From: Euglena gracilis
Lineage: Eukaryota > Euglenida > Euglenophyceae > Euglenales
Reading direction: 5' to 3'
Length of the DNA stretch: 64,000 nucleotides
NCBI GenBank assembly: GCA_039621445.1
Contig: CP154954.1
Location: forward strand, 8,372,634-8,436,633
Position 1 is the stretch's first letter, and each line of letters begins with the position of its first letter. The notes beneath the pieces are model-generated. The model saw only the letters and a list, made by a program, of their open reading frames with translations. It did not search any database and had not been told where the DNA came from. Positions 19,950-33,163 of this stretch are shown here, one piece after another. The translations under genes and the position numbers were made by a program.

Positions 19950-22560
19950 GCCACCATTGGGGCTTTGTTCGTGGTGCCTGGGCAATATGGATCGCATGGC
20001 TTGAGAAGCTGACGCAGGCGGCATGCTTGCACCTCCCCATTACTGGACGGAGTAAGGTTGATGAAGGCTTGTTTCACCACCGTCAGCAAGCTCCTCGGGA
20101 ACTGTCCCCAAGCAAGCTGCTTCGCCAGCTCCCTGGCCAGGGCCATGCTCAGGCCCTGTCAGCAGTTTGCCTCTGTTGCTCGCCTCTCCCAAGAGTCGTG
20201 CTGCCCCATGAGTAGACGTACGCATTGGCCAACGAAGGGAAGGGCCGCATCACCCATGTCCCCGAATCAACCCAGACAAAGGGAACGAACGTCCATCCCC
20301 TTCGTTGGCAGCCAGCACCATACTTCTTGATTTTGTCCTCCTCTTGCGTCTCATGCCATCTACCAAGGCCCTCTGTCCCTGTTCGCGTTCGGGAGGGTGC
20401 TAAGGGGTGGCGGACCGTCACGTCGATTGCGGCTGGACCGATGGAATCGTACACGAAGACATCCCCGGGTCGTCAACCATCAGGGGCAGCTTCCTTTCGT
20501 CTCGCTGGGAACCCAGCATTTTGAGCAAGCCCCAAGAGGTAGGACTGCACCGCCCCGTGTCGCCGAACAATGTTGTTCAGTTGCAACAGACGACATGTTG
20601 GCCTCGCACATCCAGGGGATTGTGGCACCTTGGGCATCAGGGACCACTGGACCAAGACTTGGAATTCCCTGGTCGGCATGAGGGTTCTTGCACTAGCTGA
20701 AGGCATCACTGACGCCCAAGTTATTGCAATGGGCTTCATTTGGCATGTCAGTTTGAGTTTGCCAGCTCCAGAGAGAGAATTGTGTAACGTTTGCTGCAGA
20801 TCCTTTGCACACAACTGCCCCCGGAATTTCTGGGAGACGACTTCATGAGGTAACATCCCGCAACTTTGGGGGTCATCCATGAACGATTTGACCACCGGTG
20901 GCACCTCACATGACGCTTTTATGTCATCCACCAGCTTCGAGAAGTCCGTAGGGGGTCGGTTTGTTCCAAAAAAAAAACAGGGGGAAATCGAGAATGTGAT
21001 CACCACAGGTTAAAAAATCGAAGGTTGCAGCCCAACTTGCGTGTGTGCGTTCAGTGCTGGGGTCTCTTATTCACAGCCCACCAAGGCGGACTGGCAATGT
21101 GGCCTGGCTCCACCGGTCGTCTTCCAGGGACCGTCCGGCAATGGCACTCATTGTGTGTCGTAGAGTCTTGCTGAGCAACCTGCACTGGGTGGACGCGAAG
21201 AGGATTAGTGTTGTCCGTAGGAGGTCGTTAACCTTGCAGGCATCCAAGCACATTCGGAGCATCGTGAATTGGATGTGTGAAGACGGTGCCTTTTACAGAA
21301 GGGAGCACGCCTTCAATACTGCTTCACATCGTCCGAACCAAACTCCCAGTCGCCCGACTCGGGCATGGTGCAGCGTGGAGACCAAGTTCTGTTGACCCAT
21401 ACCATCGAGTCCACAGGCGTCTTGGCAGCCAACACCGAATTGCCCCCGGCATCCCTTCCACCGTTGAATTTCCAGACAGCTGGTTGGCGCATCAAGACCT
21501 TGCCCACGAGCCGCCTTAGGCACTCACCTGATGCGATGGGCCGCGTACCTTCACGTGATGGATCTTGTTGGATGGGATCCAGGTTGCGGGCATCGTCCAC
21601 AGCACTGGAGGGTTTTACCTTGCGAAGCGCTGTCAGGCGGGCAGAGTTGGGAATCTCCGCAGCACCGGCAGGCCACCCCTCATTGATATACCGGCACACG
21701 AAGGTTGTGAGGCCTTCCAAGAGTGTCTCAGCCTGGCCCCCAGACTCTCTGCTCAGCATGTCCTTTACATGCGGCTTGAGCCCCGAAGGCCCGGCAGCAA
21801 ACTTCTTTCCAAAGCTGAGGTCGGCTTTGCGCACCAAGGACATTTGGTCCCTCCTTTCGTCATCATCGGCTGGTGGCGGGATGCACGTCCGCTTCTCTGG
21901 GGGACCCCGGCCTGGGGGCTCTTCGGCTGGGTTCAAGTCTTTCAGCCGTTGACGTACAATGAGGTTTTTGTCTTCTTGGACGCCATCAGACAAGTGGAGT
22001 CGGTAGGCTTTATCGACGGCCCCCATGCTGTCCAGCTTTTCAAGGCGGCGCAGGGAGCCCTCCTCCTGCGCTTCCTCTTCGCGGCGTACCTGCCCCCTTG
22101 TGCGTATGGTTTGGTTCATTTGCGGGCGTCGGGTGGATTCCTTCCAGCTGTCCGCTACTATCCAGTTCAAGTATGCTTCGGCCATCCCGCGAATGGCCCT
22201 ACCCAGACATGCCCAATGTCCGCGTCCTCCCTTCCCAGGGGAAGCCAACACTGCATTCGGGAATGCCCAAAGAGCATGCAGCGTCTCCCACCAGGGCTTG
22301 TCATTGAATGCCCGCAGGAGGGTGGAGTACGTGTCGGTTACTGCTAGAAGCGCCCACTTCAGGATGTTCGATACCGTCCCCCGAGGGTCGAGAGAGATTT
22401 CGGCCCATGAAGGGGCCAGATCCGGGCCTGGCAATGTCAAGGGGACTCCGCACTTCATGCCAGGTACAGCGGTCTCGGAACAAAATTTTCCTGGGGGGGG
22501 TGGGGGCGACATCGTTCCTAATTGCAGCAGGCAAAGGATCGGGGCTGTGGTCAACTATTG
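19950..22560 (-). pseudogene. Degraded non-LTR (LINE-like) reverse transcriptase
   Basis: In order on the minus strand: AAGPSGLKPHVKDML (22.56-21.3 kb frame), a family-typical entry to the RT domain; RPIASGECLRRLVGKVLM, the conserved finger motif; QFGVGCQDACG in a shifted frame (21293-21523); DDRWSQATLPVRLGGLG (21071-21262), the typical end of the RT domain. The C-terminal segment at 20149-20454 (IDVTVRHPLAPS, then KIKKYGAGCQRRGWTFVPFV) matches the conserved tail of these proteins. Several frameshifts and losses break it, and I did not find the catalytic YADD. The N-terminal 150 residues are not recognised. It belongs to the LINE-like RT families common in algal and protist genomes, exact clade unknown. 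Confidence 0.75.
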
Positions 22561-22609
22561 GGCCAGCGCAAATGTTGCCGATCGCAAGGTGTTTTTGCTG
22601 ACGAACTCG

Positions 22610-24866
22610 TCAAGGAGGAGTTCCAAATTTAACGCCCAAAGTTCCTCTTTGTAAATGTTGCAAACGGCCAAATGGTTCAAGCGTGCTTGCCCCGTCTGGG
22701 CACGAAGGTGAGTTTTCAAACGGAGGAGGGTTTAAAAGGAGAGTTCGGCAATTGCAGAGGTCACGGTGATGGTTAGACAAAGCCTCGCCAACAAAATAAC
22801 CAGCGTGATAACCGAGCGAAATGCTGCCCAAAGGATGACTTATGGATACTTTATAGGCACATTTTGAGGAGGAAAACCGGACTGTATTTACCAAAGCATG
22901 TGTTGTGGAAACATTTTTTGTGCATCCAATAAAAGGGAAGAAAACGAGGAAAAACATCACAACAATGTGCAAAAATAACCTCATTGCATTCATGCATTCA
23001 CTCCCTCGAGGGGGGCATGGCATTTTGATTAATTGAACAATTTGCATAATGATAATAGAATAAGTGTTTGACCCAAGATCACAAGGAAAAAGAGGAAAAC
23101 CATCCTGGTTCTAGGCGCAGTTTGAAGAAAATCAACCACGTCGGCAAATGTTCTCAGTTCTACTCCCCTTTGTTTGCATATGTCATGCAACATTTGGCGC
23201 CTGAATTGAAGCGATGTGGGTTGATCAATGTCATCACCATAGAAGCGAAGCATCTTTACTGCCGACACGGAAAGTAGTATGGGGATTGCGATGGTTGTCA
23301 GCTTGTTTTTTTTAAAAAAATTGTGTTTTTGTTCTTATATTTACACTTTTTTTTAAAAAAAACCCAAAAAAGCCCACGGGGTTTTTTGGCAGACCAAAAC
23401 GAGCCCGCAACGAAAAAAACCAACTGTTGAAAGGGGCCTAGAATCAAGGGGAGGGATCGGGGACTTTAGTGTTTTGGGCGTTCCATGGGCAGGCTCTCTT
23501 CATTGTCGTGCAGAAGAAAATTCTCCACATCCAAAATGTTTTTTGCTGCCGCTCCATCAACAAACCGCTCCAAAATCCTTTTGGAAACTGCCTCCAAATA
23601 CGTCTCATACTTTTCTTGGAAATGTTCCTTTACACTCTTGGGCGCGGGTTGACTGCCATCAAGTGTAGATTTCCTTGCTCGTGGCTGGGTAGGTTCATCA
23701 ATCCCATGTTTGAGTGCCCCAATTTGGCAAGCGTCCAAAAGGTTTCAAAGCGCTCCTTTTTCTTGAGGTCCTCCAAAGAATCCCTGACGGTTTCGACGAC
23801 CTCCTTGGCTTCAGTGAAGTGAAATTGCACAGTCTGCAGCACACTGAAGGCAGAGTTGTTTTGAAAGGGTCAAAACCACGGTGCGACCATGCCATGACAA
23901 GGGGGGGAGATGGCAAAACCCTTATTGTTGGCTCGATCCCCCGTCAGGAAGATGAACCTCAGCAAATGAAGGGAAAAGAAGGTGTCAAACTGCAGCAGTC
24001 GTATGGCAAACCCATGGGCTGTAGTCCCAACTTCACTTGTAGCTTGGTTGTCAACTTCATTGAAAAATTCCAGCAAGGTCCGGTAGTTGCTGCATATGCC
24101 TGCGAGGGATTTCGCTCGCATTTCCACCTCGTTGGGCACAGTGCTGTCAAATTCATCCCTTCATCTGTGTCGCTCGCAACATCCTTAAACCAGTGCATCC
24201 TCTTTGTGGAGTCTCTTATGAATGATATCAAGCTGCCAACCAACGTCATCATGTCCCTCATGGTCTTGAAATCCTTCAGCGAATTTTGAATCACAAGGTT
24301 GAGGGAATGGGCAAAAACAATAAACATACAACGCCCGTTTCTCTTCCGAAATAACCAATGCTTGCAGGCCATTGAACTTCCCTGCAATGTTGCTGGATCC
24401 GTCATAGCCTTGTCCGGGACAATTAGCAATTTTCAACTGGAACCTTGTCAAAATGTCTTTCAACACAGAAAAAAGGGCAACTGGTCCAGGGCTCTACCAG
24501 TGTTCGCATGAAAATCAGGCAAGTACCATTATCCCCCCTAAATGACCCCCTCTTGTCCCGACCAATTCGTGATGTACACACGTTCTCCCATCAAGTCAAA
24601 ATATTTTCAGAAAAAACCCAACAAAACTCCAAAAAAATAGGTGTATTATGATCATTTTAGCACAGAAAATGGGAGGTGAAAGCGGGAGGGAAAAGTGTCG
24701 TAGAACCCTAGTTGCCACTCACGTCGTGCACTTCATAAAATCCAGACCAAATCTCCTCTATGTGAAGATCTTCATCAACAATTCGCAATGTGAAGGATAA
24801 TTGCTCCATGACGGAAATGTCGCTCGTCTCGTCCATGACCACGGCAAAATGCTGGGTTCCAAACAG
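22610..24866 (-). pseudogene. Degraded hAT-type (DUF4371) transposase
   Basis: Pieces in consistent N-to-C order across several frames: FAVVMDETSDISVMEQLSF (about 24850-24780), the start of the DUF4371/RNase-H-like core; GQGYDGSSNIAGKFNGLQA (24466-24185); AHSLNLVIQNS and CPTRWKCE (23959-24429); a helical segment with FQEKYETYLEAVSKRI (23466-23738); LQFRRQMLHDICKQRGVEL (23029-23268); and a hAT C-terminal dimerisation-like stretch near 22980. These match the ZMYM1/DUF4371 branch of the hAT superfamily. Multiple frameshifts and stops make it a fossil. It is fused at about 24866 to the DIRS-like RT. No terminal inverted repeats were located. Confidence 0.75.
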
Positions 24867-26365
24867 GATTTGGGAAGGTTTAATCTGAAACCTGCCAGTA
24901 GGAGGTCTTTTTTCACTTCTGCCAAATGTTGGGCTGCTGTCTTTTTGCTGGGGGCTAACAGCAAAATGTCGTCCAGGTGGATGAAAAGCACTTTTCCCTC
25001 CTTTCTCCATTTTCTTTCCCAGACTCTCATGAGAGTCATGAATTTTTGTGGCAGGCTGCTGATGCCAAAGCATGCAGCCTGAAACTGCCAAGATCCCCCC
25101 CCCCACTTGCATGCAAACTTGTTTCCAGGCTGCTGTGCAGCTTTAGGTGAAAATAAGCATCTTTCAGATCTATTTTTTCACGGAAGCAACCCTTTCTCAA
25201 ATATGAAATATGGGAAGATGCTTCCCATGTGTGCCAGTCTGAATTTCTGGGGGGTGAAATGGTGATTTAACTGTCCACAGTCCGAAATTAGTCTTTCCTT
25301 TGTCTTTTCCCCCTCTTTTTTGGAAATGTCGAAATAAGGGACAAAATGTTTTGCCTCCTCTGGGGGGATTTGCCTGGTTGCACCTGCACATTCGTATTCT
25401 CTCAGAATTTTTTGGGCAGTCATCATTTCTTGGGGGTTTTGAAGGGAACTTTTAAGGACATCTGACGGGGGAGGGGAAGATCTGCCCTGACGCCTTCCCT
25501 TATCAGGTTTAATACCTCTCTGCTGGCACCTGCTTTGACCCAATGGGGAATGCTGGCCTGCAGTGCCTTGTAGGGGGGCACCCCTGGGTGTAATGTGTCT
25601 GGGGATTCCACAGGCCCCATCACTGGGGTCCTTCCCCCTGGTTGCCCCATCACTCGCGTCACCCCTGGCTGCCCCATCACTAAGGCTGCAGCTGGCCCTG
25701 CCATAGGGCTTCCCAAATACAGGCTTTCCCCCTGTTTCTGAATGATGGGGGAAGGTCTGTGGCTGCAGTGAGGAGGTACATATAAAGCTGGGGTGCCTGG
25801 GCTGATTATCTTCAAGGGGGGGGCCTGTCTGAGCCAATCTTGGGCCTCCCCCCCAAGGGCTGATGTGGTGATTGTATTGGCCACCATTTGCCTTCAGGGC
25901 CATTTGGCCTCCATTGGCACTTAGGCCTGCATGGCCTCCATTGGCCTTCTCTCCAGGACTTCTCTCTTGTCTCTTCTCTGTCCCTCTTGATTCCCCATAT
26001 AGGCCACCATGGCCTTTTTTTGGCATTGGCTTGCTGCCCCTGGGGGGTGTGTGTCTGAAATTCCTGGGGGGAAAGTTGGACATACCTTTCCCCAATGGGA
26101 CCTTTCCAGGCTGGGATAGTGTCTGCCATAGCCTTGCCCCTGGGCCCACTGCCCCCTTGAATGATGGCTGCCACAGCCTTGATTCTGGACTCAAGGTCCT
26201 TTTTGATGATGGCTGCCATAGCCTTGATGATGACTTGAATCCCTTGTATTTCTGATATTTGTTGAAAGGCTGCCATAGCCCTTGCCATGTCCACTGGAAG
26301 GGGGGGTGACTTAGTTGTTGGACCTGTGATGGTATTCCCTTCTGTCTTCTTGTCTTAATGACCAC
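24867..26365 (-). pseudogene. DIRS/Ngaro-like retroelement RT fragment
   Basis: The long frame at 25178-26365 starts with a low-complexity, repeat-like region and ends in RT finger sequence (YFDISKKEGEKTKERLISD, then LNHHFTPQKFRLAHMGSI). RT continues past a frameshift with IDLKDAYFHLKLH (about 25170-25130) and then, beyond a run of ten or more Cs near 25096-25106, with FIHLDDILLLAPS (24985-24950) and LAGFRLNLPKS. The pattern DLKDAYFH, then HLDDILL, then AGFxLNxxKS fits DIRS/Ngaro-type RT better than Ty3/gypsy. The catalytic box is HLDD, not YxDD. RNase H and tyrosine recombinase are absent: at about 24866 the sequence switches to hAT-like transposase. Confidence 0.65.
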
Positions 26366-26520
26366 AGTTGTCCATGATCCATGGCCATTTTCATGTTGAG
26401 TGGGGGATTTTTGAAATCTCTGATGTGGTGGGGGCTGGGGGGGTTGCGATGGCCACGGACTTACGTGTTTCTGCCGCCCCTCCAGCTTCTGCAGCTTTAG
26501 GTAGGTACCTACCTGTAGGA

Positions 26521-26880
26521 TTAGCCACCCCGCTGTTGGACGGCCACGAGGCAGCTCATGCTGCTTGCCGTGGCGCGTCCGCTAGCGAGGGGCCACGCTC
26601 GTGGTAATCCGACCGGTCAACGTTAGTCCACGTGCGCAGCCTCACGCGCCGATCGATCCCCGCGGTATGCCCTCTGCCCGTACGGGATCGATCAGGACCC
26701 ACACGGCGGGACCTGGGCCTCGAACCCACGACCTCCCGCGTGTGAGCCCAGTGCCTTACCGAATAAGCTACTGCAGCGATACTCGGCTTGGTACTACGCG
26801 CCGGCGACCTACTCCCGTAGGATCTCCCGTCTGCCGCACACACCGACTCCACCAGAGCGGCAGGAGTTGGTTTACTCAAA
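26521..26880 (-). mobile_element. tRNA-derived SINE-like repeat, copy 2
   Basis: Near-identical to the copy at 2411. The A-box-like sequence is at 26770-26759 and the B box GGTTCGAGGCC at 26726-26716, both on the minus strand. Immediately upstream, TACCTACCTGTAGGA differs from the flank of copy 1. Confidence 0.5.
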
Positions 26881-29800
26881 AAAACTGGGGATTTCTGCCC
26901 AAGAGATTTGTGAAATTGGCCAGTGGAGGAGGATGGAGGCTTTTACAGGCCATTATCAACGACTTGGGGCCCAGGGTGCTCTTGAAAATGCCCTGTTCCC
27001 CCAGCCTCACAAGGGCAAAGTGCGGACCCCGGGGGGTCTCGTAATCCCCCAAGGCAAACCGTTCATCATTGTACATTGCCATTGATGACATCTTTCAAAT
27101 TGTAATTACTGGTCCTGGTGCTGACCTGTGAGGCACGGCCTTCGAGAACTTCGAGGTGGAGCATCGAGATGAGCCGTGAGACATGTAATGGAGAACCAGT
27201 TGGTGGTTATTTGTGGTTTTGGTGGTCATTTGCTGTTGTTGACATTACAGTAGGTTTTCGTCATCGCTGGGTTGTGAGTTCACCTACCGTTTACGAAAAA
27301 AACTCTCGCCGTTCCGTTTGGCAATTGGTGCTGCCATGTGCTGGTGTTCTGCGGCAGAAGGTGGTTACTTTCATCCGTTTTACTTCGTCTTCGACTTCTT
27401 CTTGTCGTGTTCCAAGTGGCCCATCAAGATGTTCAACGTGGGATAAAGGTCTGTCCTATGTCGCTGCGAACGCTGTGTAAATTGTGGACAATTTTTCTGA
27501 GAAGGGGGTGAGAGCAGACATCAAAGTATTCCAGAATCTGTGATTGCAATCTTAAATTAGGCATGGCTAGAAAAGAGATTTCGCCCAGTGAAATTCTACT
27601 TGGCTTTTTTCACATTGGTATGGCAAACAGTGCATGACGTTGTAGTAGTTGTATCTTGCAAGTTCTTGGATTGCTGTGTCAGGAAGTGTGGAAGGGATTT
27701 GGAGAATTAAAGTTCAAGGTTCTACTCTGGCAGATTGCCATATGGGAGGTTGATCGGAAAGGCTTTCCTATGTTGCTTGCCCTGGGGGCCTGGCCCACGT
27801 GGTGGGGAAAGTTGAGTTGTGTTTGAAGCGATGTACTCCCCCCTGTAGCCTAAACCCAAATTATAAACCCCCCCGTTTATTATTTGGACACCCGAAGTCG
27901 GGGTCCAGGAGGGGGTTTATATTTGGGGGGTTTATTTTTAAGCAAAAATTTTGAAGTCATAAATCAACCAAAAAAACCCTCCAAGGGCTCCAATGCTCAC
28001 TTTGTTGGCATTTTTGTGCTTTTTTGAAAATTGGGTGCTTTTTTGGCGTATTCTCTGCACCAATTTGATCAATTTTTGTGATTTTTTTTGCAACTTTCCC
28101 GCAAATTTTTTGACTCTTTTTTCTTTGCCATCACACCTAACACACGGGGGGGGTTATTTTCTGGGCCTCCGAAGTCGGTCCTCGGGGGGGGGGTTATTTT
28201 TTGGGGGGTTATTATTTGTTGGAGGGGTTTTCAAGGGGCAAGAATCCAGGTCGCCAAGTCGGAGGAGCATCGTCATCCAACTCGGGCGAGGCGACACTCA
28301 GCGGGGACTCTTAACCCAACGCACCACGAACGATCCAAACAACACCGCCGGCGAACAAGGCATGGCCTCATAAGGTCGTTGTGCTTTGCCCTCGGTGTCC
28401 CTTCCTTCTTGTCGGTTTACCTCGAGGGAGTACGCGCGTTAGGTTGAAAAATAACCAAGCGCGTTTTTTGTCCTTGGGTATAGCGCCCCTTTGCCTTTCA
28501 TAAGCTTTTCCGAAGCGCCAGTCTTTTTAACAAGCAAAAAACTTCCCATCGAAAGGCGGCCACAAAACTGACAGCCCACTGATCGAGAAACGACTGACCA
28601 TGGCGTGAAAAAAAAATTCGATAGGGAAGACATTGTTGTTCCAACTCGAAATTTGCCCAGAGCGGAGCGTTGAAAATTTTACGGGAATTGGCGCTGTGTG
28701 AGTGACATGGGCATCCCTCATCTTCAACGAGCCTGCCCGGCCCAGGTCCGGGGATGGTCCGGGTGGCTTGATGGGCTGGGCGGTCCCAGAAGGCACAAGT
28801 CAAGCTGGGTTGACTTTCTTTTTCAGCCAAAATTGAGGTCCCCAAACCCCGGAGGGAATGTTTTAATGTGTTTTTAAAAAAGATGGTTTTTCTTCAGGTT
28901 TCCGTTCCATTTCTTTGAAAAGTCCAACCGATGAATTTGAGGATGGAGCCAAAAGAGGGTCTGAAACTCATTTTCGAACTGCCCGAGATACCCTATCAAG
29001 TTAACCATCACAATGGTGCCGAAGGCGTTGCTTGCAAGAAGGAGAGAACCAGGAAGTCCAGCAATCTCCTGTCAAATCGTCAAAAAAGGGGGGTTAGAAA
29101 TAATGCCAGAGCACTGCACCATACACTGGAGCTCCTTGCACGCGGAACAGTGAACAAAGGTAACCTTTCGAGAGACCAATTAATGCACCAGACTGATGAG
29201 AGCTGGAAAAGGAGGACCATAAAGCAACGCAAACTATTGTTCCAACAGGATGCCGTTACAGAGCGTCGAGCAATAAGGTGGCAACCAGCAATTGGGGATT
29301 TAGTTTGTGAAATTCATTTGCATTGGAACGCGCTTGTTGTGCATGGACAACAAGACTCACTATATCAACGGTGGTGTGGCAAACCGAGTCCACCGACCAG
29401 AGACACAGCTTACTGGATTTGATGTCTTCAAGGGGTAAGGCTATGTACAGAAGCGACAGTCTGTGCAAGGGCCTGGCGATGGGAGGGCAGGGAAAAGTGG
29501 ATAAGATGTGCGCTACAGAAGGGTGCAAGGTGGGGCCGCGATTGATCGGCTGCCAGAGTAGCTTCCGGGCACTAGTTTCTCAGATTGTGGTTGAGGAAGT
29601 TGGCGGATACTCTGCCACGTGGGTTATCATGCGTCGCTACGGGGCTCGCGCTTTTGTTTACAACGCCGCCGAAGATGGAGGACTGTCGTGCCCGCACGTG
29701 CACATGCGCACCGAGAGGAACTTTTCCCAAGCCTTTGTCGGTTATCAGGCTGTCTCTCACCGAAGGGCTGCGTTGTAAAACGCGGGTCATTGAAGGGGGG

Positions 29801-30875
29801 CGTTTCGCCGCACCAACCTAGCCGGCTGGCCGGACTAACCTAGCCGGATGGCAGACCAACCTAGCCAGCCAACATGCCGGCTGTCCCGCCGTCCGTCCAG
29901 ATGAAAGTCAGTGTCCCTAGCCGCCTGGCTACCCAGACCAAACAACACGCACGCCGTACGCAGTGACGGCTGGATCAGGAATGAATGTGTGCACCGGAGG
30001 GGGACTAAGTTGATTCCCAAAGTGCACCTGGGTGAACGTTCGGACCTAAGTACGGCCCGCCTGTTGGCTTTAACCCGCACGGGCGGACAAAAGACGTACC
30101 GGCCGGCGGCGCCCCCGCCCAAAAAAACTTGTGGCCACTCGTTCGCCTCGTTGGGAAAATATCGCCAGCAAAAGCAGCAAAAAACACGGCCACCCATCAG
30201 TCCAAAACTGCCCACTACAAACCCGCCAAAACTTACCCATTTGCCCACCACAAACCCTCCAAAACTTACCCATTTCCCAGACTCAAGAACCGAACTCCCC
30301 AAATTTTTTAGCTTGTCTGAGCAAGAGAACTTGTGACACAGGAAAAAAAAGAATGCAAGAAACAAAAAAAAAGTTTCAGAAGAAAACGAGCATCTCGGGA
30401 CAACACCTTTCTGGTCAAAACCTGGCACCATCTGGCCCAAAACTGGCAAGCACACCTGGCCCAAAACTGGCCAACACATGTGGCCCAAAGCTGGCCACCA
30501 CCTGTAGCCCACAAATCTTCAAAATCTTCAAAATCCCTTTCACATTTAGCACACTGGCAGCCCACAAATCTTCAAAATCTTCAAAATCCCTTTCACATTT
30601 AGCACACTGGCACAATCTGAATGGGAGCGTTGCAAAAACAGACCGAAGTTTCTCGGTTTCCTTTGTTCTGGGGCTACTTTGTAAACAGAAACAAAAAAAA
30701 AACAGGCAAGAAACAAAACAGTTCACAAAAAGTAAAACAGACCGACTTAAAGTCAATTCTGCAGTAACCAGCAGCATACGGCCAAATAAGCCCCAGCACT
30801 GAGGCTAGAAGTCCTGTCCACCAGCGTACATAGGCTCTTGCAAACAGTTCACCACTTCGCCCTGGTCTTGTCCTT
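26881..30875. other. Gene-free part of the segmental duplication, copy 2
   Basis: Same content as 2771-6686: no recognisable protein family, G-run units near 27890 and 28145, and a CCCAAAACTGGC-based tandem array near 30425-30500. Confidence 0.5.
30507..30612. repeat. 53-bp tandem duplication specific to copy 2
   Basis: The 53-base unit starting GCCCACAAATCTTC and ending CACACTGGCA occurs twice in tandem (30507-30559 and 30560-30612). It occurs once in copy 1 (about 6375-6427). Confidence 0.85.
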
Positions 30876-32651
30876 GTTTTCCCCTCTTGCCGGGTCCGTG
30901 ACCGTGTGCGGAATGGGCTCCACGGCAGGCCGAGTAGGGGAAAACAGTCACCCGGCGCTCCGTTAAAATTAGGCACACGCGCCCCAAAAATTCCTTTTTT
31001 GTGTCCTTCGTTCCCTGAATTCAGCCAGAACCTGGCTTCCGGCAGCCAAATAATTCAAAAATTCGGGGGGGGGGACGGTGTTTTTGGCCAACTGCTAGGG
31101 GTGCCTCAGAAGCAGTAGGGGGGGGGGAGGAAAAGCCTGGGTATAATTTAAAAAGGGTATCGGGGGGGACGGAGGAACACCTTCACCTTGATTCCCAGCG
31201 CCGTTTGCTTTTCCTTTTTTGAATTTGAATTTTGTCTTTTGATTGACCTTCCGGACTGACTTTTTGAACTGACTGCACAATTGTTTGCTTGAACTCAGAT
31301 TTAATTTTTGAAATTCCTTCCTTCAGCATGCACAATTCTTTGAATAAAACATTCGGAAGAGAGAACCTGGGCGGAAAAGTACACAGGTAAAAAAGTAGCG
31401 GAATGGGGCAGAATATTCGCAACTTCCAGTGCGCAGGCGCCAGGCCGGCTCCCGCCGCCCACACTCGCCTTCCTACCGAGGCGCCCGGCCTCGCCTGCCT
31501 TCGGCTAACCTCGGAGGCGGGAGCGGGGGGCGATGCGCACCTCATCGGCGAAGTAAACGAATTGTACAAACAAACGTCGGGGCGGTTCTGGTATACGGAG
31601 GGCAGGGGTGTGGCCTCGGCCTCGGCCTTGACCTTTGGCGTTTGGCGCCCGGGGGCGCCAAACGCCAAACGTGTGTGGCCTCGCGCGCCACAGGAACCTG
31701 GTCGGGGGCTGGCGTTGGTCCCCGGGCGGTCGGCTGGCAGGCACGCCGCAGGCTCCTGTGAGCGCCTTCGGCGGGGGTGGAACTCCTCCGGGCTCTGGGC
31801 GGGGGCCGCTGTCCTGCTGGGTCGCTTGGCAGCCGCGACGCGCCGACCTGCAGGCTGGTGGCAGAGCCCGGAGCATTCAGCCTTTCGGGGGGGCGGTGCG
31901 CTCCCCGGCTTGTTGGGGGGGGGGGGCGGTACCTTGGGCTCCCTTGGGTCTTTCTGGTGGCTGGGGGGTCTCTTCGGCTCGCCTCCTTTGCCCCCTGCCT
32001 GGCTTCCTTCTGCTGGCTTGGGGGGGGGGCTTACCCTTCTCTCCCTTGCGCCTTCTCGGTTCTCCTGTGGCGCTCTTGGGGGGGGGGGTGCTCCTTGCGC
32101 CCTCTTCGGTTCTCGCTTGGCGCTCTGGGGCTCCGGTGGGTGTGGGCGAGCCTGGGGGGGCGCTCTTTCTTTTTTTGGTCCGGGGGGTCCGGGGGCGTTT
32201 TTTTTTGCCCGGGGGGTCCCCCTGGGGTCTTCTGCCTTGGTGTGTGGGGGTCTTTGGTCGTGCTCTCTGGGCCTCCTGGGGGGGCGGCCTTGGTTGGTGG
32301 CCTCTGGGCCCCCGGGGGAGGGGGGGGGGGCGTTCTGGGGTTGGTGGCCTCTGGGCCCCCGGGGAAAGGTCCTGGCTCGGTTGCCTCTTGGGCCCCCTGG
32401 GGGTGGGGGGTCCTTGCTTGGTTGCCTGTGGGGCCCCCTGGGGGAGGAGACTTCCTGGCTCGGTGGCCCTCTTGAGCCCCTTGGGGAGGTCTTAGCTCGC
32501 TGGTCCTCTGGGGCCTCTCGGTTGCCCTCTGGGGAACCTTGGCTCGGTGGCCCTCTGTGGCCTCTCGCCTTGCTGGTGCCCCCTGGGTGCTTTGGCTGTT
32601 CGGTGCCCCCTGGGGGGGGTGGGGGCTGGCTTCGGTTCCCCCTGGGGGGGG
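30876..32651 (-). mobile_element. C-family LTR, copy 2
   Basis: Same structure as 6687-8454. The left edge is GTTTTCCCCTCTTGCC, the right half is a G-run array, and it abuts the same truncated integrase frame at 32652. It carries the extra foldback at 31634-31669. Confidence 0.65.
31634..31669. repeat. Perfect 16-bp foldback, copy 2 only
   Basis: TTTGGCGTTTGGCGCC (31634-31649) is perfectly complementary to 31654-31669, with a 4-nt CGGG loop. Copy 1 (near 7450) has the left arm and loop, but TCTCGC where the outer right arm should be. Confidence 0.9.
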
Positions 32652-33163
32652 TGCTCCCTCAGCACTTCCGCCAGCAGCGCGCTCTGTACACACCACCTCC
32701 CCGCCGAGACGAGCCGCCCATCCACCAGCTGGAACCCTCTGGGCCAGCCCGGGCCGTTGTGGGCCTGGTCCCAGATGGGCTTCCGGCGCGGGCACACCGC
32801 ATACGCCTTGCTCCAGTCCACGTCGAAGACGTTGATGTCCAGGTCAGGCTGCGGAGGCACGTGATCTGCGGTTGACGCCACACCCGCTGCGGGTGCTGCA
32901 CACGGGACTGACGCGGCCGGTGACTGCACACCGGCTGCGGACGCTGGGACGGGCATGGCCGGTGATGACACCCCGGCTGTGGGCGCTGCAAACGGTGCGA
33001 TGGACTGCAGTGCGGTGGACTGCGGTGCTGGTGATGGGGTTGGCGATGGTGCGTTGGATGATGGTGCTGGCACGGACGCTGGGGATGTTATGCACGATGC
33101 AGACGATGGGACTGCCGCAGCCGATGCCGACGGTGGGACTGCTGCGGCCGCGGGAGACGAGGA
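32652..33163 (-). pseudogene. Element C integrase stub plus linker, copy 2
   Basis: Same as 8455-8966: Pro/Ala linker, then VDWSKAYAVCPRRKPIWDQ, ending at LREH at the LTR junction. The A-family LTR begins directly at 33164, which shows that the A/B array was inserted into an element C copy at GAGACGAGGA. Confidence 0.7.
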
